From assembly GCA_022316685.1 (NCBI GenBank), contig JAKJHU010000151.1, forward strand, positions 1 through 64,000: a stretch of DNA of 64,000 nucleotides. Reading direction: 5' to 3'. A model generated the notes under the pieces. The model saw nothing but the letters and a program-made list of their open reading frames with translations. It ran no database searches and was not told the DNA's origin. The stretch comes from Progne subis subis. Its lineage: Eukaryota > Chordata > Aves > Passeriformes > Hirundinidae. This document shows, one piece after another, positions 42,601 through 51,900 of this stretch. A program made the position numbers and the translations under genes. The first letter of the stretch is position 1; every line of letters begins with the position of its first letter.

Positions 42601-44348
42601 CTTCCTCCCTCCCTGAAGACACGACTCCGCTTTGCTTCATGGATTTTTAGGGAGGAAGGGAACCAACTCAATTTCATCCCGGTTTTCCTTGTTGCAGAGC
42701 GCAAGCACAACCTCCTCTGGACCTGCTGGTGACCAAAATGAGCTCCTGTCCCGAATTTCTCACCTGGAAGTGGAAAACCAGAACCTCCGCAGTGGTGAGT
42801 GGGAGAATTCCTTGTCCTGGCTGGAGACCTGACGTTCAGCTGGGAATTTAAAGTCGTTTTTCCCCTCCTTTTTCCCCAGTTGTTGCAGACCTCCAGATGG
42901 CCATTTTCAAGCTGGAAAGCCGCCTGAACGCTCTGGAGAAATCCTCAACTTCCCACCAGCCCTCAGCTGTTCCTCCAACCCAGGTGAGCCTGGGGATAAA
43001 AAGCTGGGATTTTTCTCTCGGAATTACAACCAAAGATCCACGTGGACAAACGTCCTGTTTTGATAAAACCATATAAATCCCACAGCGTGGGGATTGTTCG
43101 GTGTCCCGATGGGGTGGAAATTCCCATTCCTGAGCTTCTTTGTGGCTGCTCTGCTTCAACTCCAATCTTTTCCCTCTTTTTTCCCTTAAAAAAAAACCAA
43201 AAAAACTTATGATCCGGTGAAGAAAGTGGAACCTTTCAGCGTTCCCTCCAAAAAAGTGGAGCTCCCGGCCAAGAAAGCCGAGCCGGCCGCTGCCGAGGAG
43301 GATGAGGACGACGACATCGACCTTTTCGGGAGCGATGACGAGGAGGAAGACCAGGAAGCTGCCAAAGTCCGGGAAGAGCGGCTCCGGCAGTACGCCGAGA
43401 AGAAGGCCAAGAAGCCGGGGCTCATCGCCAAGTCTTCCATCCTGCTGGATGTGAAGCCGGTGGGTGGCTTTTGGGATTTGGGAGCGAGGCTGGGAATCCC
43501 CTCTCATCCAAGTTGGATGGGAATTCTTGTGGAATTCCGAAGAAGGGCTTTTGGAGCTAGGTGGGGTTTGTTGCTGTCAAAGCCTTGGGATGGGAACTTA
43601 AATCCCATCTCGTCCCATAAGCAGGGACACGTTCCGCTATCCAGGGTTGATCAGACTTGGCATTGAACACTTCCAGGGATGGGGCAACCAAAGCTTCTGT
43701 GGGAATTCCATTCCAGGGCCTCACCACCCACACAGGGAAGGATTCCTTCCCAATATCCCATCTAATCCCACCCTACCCCAGTTTAAAACCATTCCCCCTG
43801 TGTCCTGTCCCTCCATCCCTTGTCCAAAGTCCCTCTCCAGCTCTCTTGGATCTCCTTGAGGCAGTGGAAGGGGCTCAGAGATCTTCTCCAGCCAGGAAAG
43901 GCCACTTTGGATCAGCCATGACATCCCCGAGGTGTCACCTCGATACCTCTCGGAGTTGCTGCCTATCCCCCCCGGAAAATAAAGCTCCTCATTCCCACTT
44001 TTCCAGTGGGACGACGAGACCGACATGGCCAAGATGGAGGAGTGTGTCCGGTCCATCCACATGGACGGCCTGGTGTGGGGAGCCTCCAAACTGGTCCCAG
44101 TTGGATACGGCATCAAGAAACTCCAAATCCAGTGCGTGGTGGAGGACGAGAAAGTCGGGACAGACATCCTGGAGGAGGAGATCACCAAGTTCGAGGACTA
44201 CGTAAGTCTTGGAATGGGATGTGGGAGAAGGAACCCGTGGGAGCGGGGGTGGACTCAGGTGTTTTTTCCTGGGAACACCTGGATGACTCCAGCTTTTGTC
44301 CCCTTCCAGGTGCAGAGCGTGGACATTGCTGCATTTAACAAGATTTAG
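33663..44348 (+). CDS. EEF1D: Elongation factor 1-delta, long isoform included (eEF1B-delta)
   Basis: eEF1D is the guanine nucleotide exchange subunit of the eEF1B complex and recharges eEF1A with GTP. The long isoform is nuclear and has been linked to heat-shock transcription. Exons are 33,663-34,798 (long-isoform only), 36,412-36,535, 38,214-38,285, cassette 41,481-41,549, 42,698-42,794, 42,880-42,983, 43,223-43,459, 44,007-44,201 and 44,310-44,348. The short form starts at 36,416 ([20 protein letters not shown]) and has 287 aa without the cassette. The long form has 667. The start MRTRKNP at 33,663 is chosen by likeness to human MRSGKAS. A basic stretch [13 protein letters not shown] (about 58-69) is a nuclear signal. 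The leucine zipper spans [17 protein letters not shown] and [17 protein letters not shown]. Then come an acidic [19 protein letters not shown] and the exchange domain ending [10 protein letters not shown]. Confidence 0.95.
35965..36125 (+). mobile_element. CR1 LINE 3'-end fragment in EEF1D
   Basis: Landmarks are AACCTGTGGATGCCCCGTCC, GCTTGGAGCAACCTGGGATA, CCCATGGCAGGGGGTTGAAA and CCCATTCCATGATTT. Confidence 0.85.
38510..38645. repeat. Interrupted poly(T)/poly(C) tract in EEF1D
   Basis: T runs of 8-13 alternate with C blocks in the intron after exon 38,214-38,285. Long A runs follow at about 38,756-38,774 and 38,832-38,850. Lysine-rich minus-strand frames here are artefacts. Confidence 0.85.
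40775..41230 (+). mobile_element. CR1 LINE 3' fragment in EEF1D
   Basis: This copy is longer. It includes the upstream block CCAATTCCTGGGTTCACTTT, ATGACAAGAGGGACATTGAG, GCTCAGCCTGG, AGGTTCAGGAGGAACCTTCT and a degenerate 3' end at ACCTCCGTAATTCCACGATT. Confidence 0.75.
41481..41549 (+). other. EEF1D: EEF1D cassette exon (69 bases)
   Basis: This in-frame exon lies between CGCCCTGCAG and GTAAGT. It encodes 23 residues starting QKTPARSK and ending KKQSGRSA, with eight Lys/Arg. Both flanking exons are phase 0, so it can be included or skipped without changing frame. It would lie between the N-terminal domain (...IQKSLAG) and the leucine zipper. No counterpart is present in the common human short isoform as I remember it. 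Confidence 0.65.
41790..41925 (+). mobile_element. CR1 LINE 3'-end fragment in EEF1D
   Basis: Landmarks are CATCCCTGGAAGTGTCCAAG, GGTTGGACAGGGCTTGGAGC, ATGATCCTTAAAATCCCTTC and CCAAACCATTCCATGATTC. Confidence 0.9.
43650..43985 (-). mobile_element. CR1 LINE fragment, antisense in EEF1D
   Basis: On the + strand it reads as reverse CR1: CTTCCAGGGATGGGGCAACC, TGTGGGAATTCCATTCCAGG, AAGGATTCCTTCCCAATATC, TGTGTCCTGTCCCTCCATCC and AAAGTCCCTCTCCAGCTCTC. Confidence 0.9.
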
Positions 44349-44396
44349 AAGGAAACAAAAAAACAAACTGTATCCCCTTCCTCTGAACCCGGAACT

Positions 44397-44402
44397 AATA
44401 AA
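44397..44402 (+). other. EEF1D: EEF1D polyadenylation signal
   Basis: AATAAA in GGAACTAATAAAGAAAC lies 49 bases after the stop codon. Confidence 0.8.
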
Positions 44403-44483
44403 GAAACTTTGGGAGTGCACCTTGGGTCGTGGGTTTTTCCCTTGGGTGCAGCTTCTCCGGAGGAATTTGGTGGGAGATTCTGG

Positions 44484-44590
44484 GATATTTGAGCAACCTG
44501 GGCTAGGGGAAGGCGACCCTGCCCATTGCAAGGGGTGGGAATGAGAGATATTTTGGGTCTCTTCCAACCTAAACCATTCCATGATTTCCC
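44484..44590 (+). mobile_element. CR1 LINE 3' tip
   Basis: ATTTGAGCAACCTGGGCTAG, CTTCCAACCTAAACCATTCC and ATGATTTCC mark the last 100 bases of a CR1 copy just past the EEF1D 3' end. Confidence 0.75.
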
Positions 44591-44999
44591 AGTCTTTCAG
44601 AGAAGGAAAGATCTCAAGCTGTGGACCTGAATTTTGGGGCTGGAATAAAGATTCTCAGGGTGTTTCCAGTCACCTTTCCCAAGGTTTAGAGAGACCTCCA
44701 GTCACTCCCTACAGGAGCATCCAGGAATTGCTGGTTTGGGATGGATTTCATCCCTCTTTTCCCACTGACTCCCTCAGCTGAGCGTGGCCTGGCAACAGGT
44801 GACATTCCTGACTTCGGGAACAAGGTCTGGGGCCACCGAGGGACATGGGAAGCTCCATGGGATTGTGCTGCAAGGCTGTCCCTTGTCCTGGTGGGGTCAC
44901 TTGATCTGTGACACATGTCCCCTCACGGGGTCCTGCCACCCCCAGAGCAGTGCTGGGAGTGCCACTTGTCCCCTGTGCTGCCATCCTGAATCCCTGCTG

Positions 45000-45835
45000 G
45001 TACCAGGTGCTGCCACGTGTCCCCTGTGTGTCCCATTGCCATCATGTGTGCTGCCATCCCCGGTGTCCCATGTGCCACCATCGCAGTGTCATCCGTGTGT
45101 CACCATCCCTGTCTCGTGTCCCCTTTGTCACCATCTCTGTGTCCCCCTGTGTGCTGCCATCTCTGGTGCCTTGTCCCCGTTGTCCCCCGTGTCCCGCTGT
45201 CCTTGTATCCTCCCTCTGCTGCTATCCCGGTGTCCCCTTTGTGCTGCCATCCCTGTGCCACATGTCTGCTGTGCGCTGCCACCCAGCGTGTCCCAACTCG
45301 GACCCGTGTCCCTTGTCCTGCCATCCCTGTGTATCCCTTGTCCTGCCATTCCTCTGTGTCCCTTGTGCTGCCATTCCTGTGTCCCCCTTGTCCTGCCATC
45401 CCCGTGTCCTTTGTCCTCTCATCCCGTGTGTCCCTTGTGCTGCCATTCCCGTGTCCCTTTTCCTGCCGTCTCCGTGTGTCCCTTGTGCTGCCATCCCAGT
45501 GTCCCTTGTCCTCCCATTCCCTTGTCCTGCCATCCCCCTGTGTGTCCATCTTTTCCTGCCATCCCATGTGTCCCTTGTCCTGCTATCCCCGTGTCTGCTT
45601 TGTCCTGCCATCCCTTCTGTCCCCCTTGTCCCGCCATCCTCGTGTCCTGCCATCCCCGTGTCCCCCTTGTCCTGCCATTCCCGTGTGTCCCTTGTCCCGC
45701 CATCCCCGTGTCCTGCCATCCCTGTGTCCCACCATCCCCGCGTGTCCCTTGTCCCGCCAGCCCCTTTTCCTGCCATCCCTGTGTGTCCCCCTTTTCCTGC
45801 CATCCCCATGTCCCCCTTGTCCCGCCATCCCTTCT
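45000..45835. repeat. CCATCCC-GTGTCCC minisatellite upstream of NAPRT
   Basis: Several dozen degenerate units of about 24-40 bases combine TGTCCCTTGTCCTGCCATCC with CCGTGTCCC. The array fills most of the 1.5 kb between EEF1D and the NAPRT start and ends about 100 bases before it. It is C/T-rich on the + strand. Confidence 0.85.
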
Positions 45836-45934
45836 GTCCCGCTTCCTCCCGCTCTTCCCTCTCCCTCCCATTCCCCCGCTCCTCCCCGCTCCCTGCCCGT
45901 GTCCCCTCCCCTGTCCCCGTGTCCCCGCCCCGCC

Positions 45935-48900
45935 ATGGCGCCGCTGGCGGACCTGTACCAGGTGTCCATGGCCTACGGCCACTGGCGGGCCGGGCGACAC
46001 CGCGCCCCGGCCGCCGCCGAGCTCTTCTTCCGCCGCCCGCCCTTCCGCGGCTCCTTCGCGCTCGGCGCCGGCCTGGCCGAGGGGCTGCGGGGGCTCCGAG
46101 CTTTCCGCTTCTCCGCTGCCGGTGCGTGGCGACAGCGGGGGACGAGGCGAGGGGAAGAGAGACGGGGTTGGAGGGAGGAGTGGTGGGAGAGAGGGGATCG
46201 TCCCGGTGGGAGAGGGAGGGAGAGAGGAGAGGGTGAGGAAGGGAGAGGTGAAGGGGGAGGGAGAGGGGAGAAGCTCAAGGGGAACAGCGGGGACAGGAGG
46301 GGACCGAGGGGAGGATGAGGAAGTGGCGGGAGAGGGAGAAGGGAGCCTTCCCAGGGAGACTTTGGAACAGCTCCAGGGGACAGGGTAGAGGGGGAGGAAG
46401 GGACAGCGAGCGAGGGAAGGGGGGAAATTCCCTCCGGGAACAACTCCAGGAGATTTGTTATGGATGGGACGGCATCCGGGGATGGCTGAGGACGCTTCAC
46501 GGGGACAGAGACATCTCTCAGAGGGATCTGGGGATGGAACGCCCCAGAGAGGGACTTGGGGAGGCCAGAGGAATCCCTCAAGAGGACCTGAGGGGGACAG
46601 GGGCGTCTCTCAGAGGGATCTGGGGGACTGGGGATGTGCGGCAGGGGAGAGGGACAGCATTTGAGAGGGGCTTGGGGGACACAGGAACCTCCCCAGGGGC
46701 CTGCAGGGGATCAGGACAACTCATAAAAGGGTCAGGTGCATTGCTCGGGCGACATTGCCCGAGAGGGACTCGGGCGACAGGGAGACCCTTCAAGGGGCAG
46801 GGGTGACACAAAGAGCTCCGAGGGGAACTTGGGGCGACACTGGGACACCCTCCAGAGACATCTGTCCCAGGATGTCTGTCCCTCCAGGGGACTTGGGCCA
46901 CCCTGCCCTGTGTCCCTCCGTGCTGGGGGTGCTGTCACCCACCTGCTGTCACCCCTCCGTCCGCGGGAGGCTCGCTGTCCCCTCCCACCTCCCCCCGGTG
47001 TCACTGCACTGTCCCCGCAGATGTGGCGTACCTGCGCTCTGTCCTGCCCAGCACCACAGACGACGCCTTCTTCGACTACCTGGCCACCCTGGACGCCTCC
47101 GAGGTGACCGTCACCGCCATTCCCGAGGGCTCCGTCGTCTTTCCCAGGGTGGGATCCCTGCTCCATCTTCTTTCCTGACCATCCTGCCCCTCCCAGTTCC
47201 CAGACTTCCCCTTTTTCCTTGAACCTGGGATCCCCTGGAACTCCAATCCTGCTTTTCCCAACTCCCCCCTTCTTCCTTGAACCTGGGATCCCCTGGAACT
47301 CCAATCCTGCTTTTCCCAACACCCCGCTTCTTCCTTGAACCTGGGATCTCCTGGAACTCCAATTCTGCTTTTCCCAACACCTCCCTTTTCCCTGACCCTG
47401 GGAGCCCCCTGGACCCCCATTCCTGCCTTCCCAACCCCTTCCCTTTTCCTTAACACCTTGAACCCCTGTCCTGGGTGTCCCCATCCTGTGATGCCCCCTT
47501 TTCCTTCACACTGGGAATCCCTGGAACCCCTTTCCTGGGCACAGGGACAACCTGGACCCTAATTCCTGGGCAATAGGATCCCCCTGCACCCCCTTCCCTG
47601 GCACTGGAATCCCCTTGTACCCCGTTTTCCTTCACCCTGCAACCCCTTTCCTGACCATCCCCACCTCTCCCAGGCCCCCTCTTCCCTTTTCCTTGTCTCT
47701 GGGATCCCCTGCACCCCCATTCCTGCCTTTCCCAGCTCTTCTCTGCTCCAGAGGGACCGGGATGTCACCGCTGTTCCCGCAGGTGCCGTTCCTGCAGGTG
47801 AAGGGGCCGCTCCTGGTGGTGCAGCTGCTGGAGACCACCTTGCTGTGCCTGGTCAACTACGCCAGGTATTTTGCGATGGGAACGATCCCAAAGCCCCTGG
47901 AAGATGGAGAGGGGCAGGGAAGGGAGTGCAGCATCCCCCCCAAATCCAGAGGGAGATGTGAGGTTAGGGACACCCCAGTCTTGGGGCTACCAAGAGCCCA
48001 CAAATCCCCTACTGGAATTTTAACTGCTGGAATTCTTCCAGTTGAGTTTAACTACCGGAGGGTGCCCCAGTGTTTCCCTAGAGTTTTCCTGAGGGTTTTC
48101 CACGTCCAGCCCACCCTGTGGGATCTCCCTTTCCCCCAGGTTCTCCTGGGAGATGTCCTGGTCCTCCACAGGTCACCCTTAGGATCTCCCTGTCCCCCAA
48201 GTCCCCTTGGTCGGCTCCACCACATCCCTGTCCACCCAATCCCGTGGTGTTCCCTGATTTATCCAAGCAGGGAGTGTCCTGGAGCCCCTTCCCCCTTGGC
48301 TCTGACTCGTCCCCTTCGTCCCCGCAGCCTGGTGGCCACCAACGCCGCCAGATTCCGTCTCCTGGCCGGCCCGGACGTGAAGCTCATGGAGATGGGGCTC
48401 CGCCGCGCGCAGGGGCCGGACGGAGCCCTCTCGGCATCCAAGTATTCCTACATCGGGGGTGAGTCCCGGCCCGCGGCACCCGGCGCCGCCGCGGCCCTGC
48501 CGTCACCTGGGCGTCCCTCCTGGCAGGCTTCGACTGCACCAGCAACATCCTGGCGGGAAAGCTCTACGGAATTCCCGTGCGCGGCACCATCGCCCACTCG
48601 TTCGTCATGTCCTTCAGGTGCCTGGAGGAGGTGCAGCCACGGGTGAGCCGGGGATGGGATGGGAATGGGAATGGGGATGGGAATGGGGGTGGGGAATGGG
48701 GATGGGGATGGGGAATGGAGATGGGAATGGGATGGGATCAGAATAGGGATGGGATGGGAATGGGAATGGGAATGGGAATGTGGGTGGGGAATGGAGAGGG
48801 GATGAGATGGGAATGGGGTGGGATGGGAATGAGCATGGAGATAGGGATGGGAATGGGAATGGGGAGGGAATGGGGTGGGAATGGGATGGGATGGGAATGG

Positions 48901-51900
48901 AGATGGAGATAGGGATGGGGATGGGACAAGATGGGAATGGGATGGGATGGGATGGGATGAGGATGGGATGGAGATGGAGATAGGGATAGGAATGGGAGTG
49001 GGATAAGATGGGAATGGGGATGGGATAGGATGGGATTGAGATATGGATGGGGATGGGGTTGGAATGAAATGGGGATGGGATAAAATGGGAATGGGGATGG
49101 GTTTGGGATGGAGATGGTGATGGAGATGATGGGGATGGAATGGGATGGGGATGGGATGGGATGGGAGTGCAGGTGAGGGTGGGATGGGGATGGGGATAAT
49201 GTCATGGGGGTGGGGATGTAGAGTGGGATAGGGATGGAGATGGGAATGGGTTGGGATGAGACAGTGGGGTAGAGCTGGGGATTGGACGGGGTTGGGGACG
49301 TGACGTGGATGAAGATGGGATAGGGATGTGATTGTGATGGTGTCGTTGTAGGACACGAAAGAAGGATGAGAGACTCCAAACATTTCAGAAGGCAAAAAAG
49401 TATAGAGAAAAGCTTTATTGTCTAATTCTTACCACCTTTTATGAGGTGTTCCGATAGAGACCTGACATGATTGGTGACTAGGAACGACACCTCTCTAATC
49501 CCACTGGTGAAACCAGAGAAACAGCAAAACTCCACCTGGAGAAGGATTGTTTTGGGAAAGGACAGTTGTTTGCCAAGATTGTTTTGAGAAGAAGCCTTCT
49601 CGAGGAATTTTCCCTTGGGAAACAGCTAGCAGCTGCCAGCAGGCTGAAATCCCTTCAGACTTAGAAATATCAGGCCCACAGGATGAGGATAGGGATGGGC
49701 AGAGGGAAGTGGGATGGGGTTTGTACGGAGTTAAGGATGAGAGGAGATGGGATGGGATGGGGATGGGGATGCAGACAGGGATTAGAGTGGGATGGATGTG
49801 GAACACTCCACCCATTCCCACGCTCCTGGCACCTTGGATAATGCCACGGGCTGTGTGAATTCCACGTTCCCCTGGCAGGATCTGCTGCCCCGGGCCGGGG
49901 GAGATCCCGTGGATCTCGCAGGCCTGGCCGTGTCCTGGCTGCAGCGGGTTTGTGACCTGCTCCAGACTCCTCCCGGCAAAGCCAACCAGGGCGAGCTGGC
50001 CGCCTTCGTGTCCTATGCCGTCACCTTCCCGTGTGACTTCCAGGGATTGCTGGACACCTATTGTGTCAGGAGGTGAGAACACCAGGAATTTGCCACCATG
50101 GCACAGGGGATGGATGTGTCCCTCCTTGTTGGCGGCCTTGAAGTAGGAATGTTGGCTGGTGCAGGGTTTGGGAACGCTGCTGGATCCACCCTGGACCTTT
50201 GTCCCACTTGTTGTTAACTCTTTCCTTGCCCGTGCCAGGAGTGGTTTGCCCAATTTCTGTGCCGTGGCCTTGGCACTGCACCAGCTGGGATACCGGGCCA
50301 TCGGAGTGCGCCTGGACAGCGGGGACCTGGCCCAGCAATCCAAGGAAATCCGGGAAGCGTTCCGAGCCTGCGGAGCTCAGTGAGTCCCACACCAGCGCTG
50401 GGATGGGTGTCACTGATCCTCGTCATCCTCACCTGCACCCAGCCCCTCATCCTGCCAGGATTTGGGAGCCCTCATGGGTGCTGCGGGCGGATCCATGAAT
50501 CCTCCCAAATCCTGCTCCTTCCAGCTTCCAGGTGCCCTGGTTTGGGACCATCCCCATCGCTGTCAGCAACGACATCAGCGAGCAGAGCCTGGAAGAGTTC
50601 AGGAAGGAGGTGAGGAACCTGCTGGCATGGCTGGGATGTCACCTGGGCTGTCCGTGATGCTGGCAGGGCTGGGGTGTCACCTGGGATGTCACCTGGGTGG
50701 TGTTGGCATGGCCGGGATGTCACCTGGGCTGTCCCCAGTGCTGGCAGGGCTGGGGTGTCAACTGGGATGTCACCTGGGCTGTGCCGGGGCTGGCAGGGCC
50801 AGGATGTCACCTGGGTGGTGTTGGGAGGGCTGGGATGTCACCTGGGATGTCACCTGGGTGATGCTGGCAGGGCTGGGATGTCACCTGGGCTGTCCCCAGT
50901 GCTGGCAGGGCTGGGATGTCACTTGGGATGTCCCTGGTGCTGGCATGGCTGGGATGTCACCTGAGATGTCACCTGGGCTATCCCTGGTGCTGGCAGGGCC
51001 AGGATGTCACCTGGGTGGTGTTGGGAGGGCTGGGATGTCACCTGGGATATCACCTGGGTGATGCTGGCAGGGCTGGGATGTCACCTGGGCTGTCACCTGG
51101 GCTGTCCCCGGTGGTGGCAGGGCTGGGATGTCACCTGGGCTGTCCCCAGTGCTGAAAGGGCTGGGATGTCACATGGAATGTCTCTGGTGCTGGCAGGGCT
51201 GGGGTGTCACCTGGGATGTCACCTGGGTGGTGTTGGCATGGCCGGGATGTCACCTGGGCTGTCCCCAGTGCTGGCAGGGCTGGGATGTCAACTGGGATGT
51301 CACCTGGGCTGTCCCCGGTGCTGGCAGGGCTGGGATGTCACCTGGGCTGTCCCCGGTGCTGGCAGGGCTGGGGTGTCACCTGGGATGTCACCTGGGATGT
51401 CCCCGGTGCTGGCAGGGCCGGGGTGTTGATGGTCTCCATCTTCTCTGCTGCCTCAGGGCAGCGAGATCGACATGATCGGCATCGGGACCAACCTGGTGAC
51501 GTGTCCCCTGCAGCCGTCTCTGGGCTGTGTCTACAAGGTACAAGCCTAAATCCCAAATAAATATCCCAAATATCCCAATCCCCCCTGAGCCACTTCCAGG
51601 TGCTCCACGTCTGCTCCGTGGCCATCCAGCCCCACTGGAGTCACAGAGTCACAAAGGAATTTGCCTTGGAAGGGATTTTTGAAGGTTCTTCACCACCATG
51701 GGCAGGGATACCTTCCACAATTCCAGGTTGCTCCAAGCCCTGTCCAACCTGGCCTTGGACACTTTCAGGGATGGGGCAGCCACAGATTCTCTGGGAATTC
51801 CATCCCAGCCCCTCACCACCCTCCCAGGGAGGAATTCCTTCCCAAAATCCCATCCAGCCCTGCGTTCTGGCAGTGGGAAGCCATTCCCTGGGTCCTGTCC

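Noticed and set aside
44784..46388. 534-residue plus-strand frame upstream of NAPRT
   Set aside because: It translates the CCATCCC/GTGTCCC minisatellite and crosses NAPRT exon 1 in another frame.
48448..49395. 315-residue Pro/Ser/His-rich minus frame
   Set aside because: It translates the GGGATGGGAAT array.
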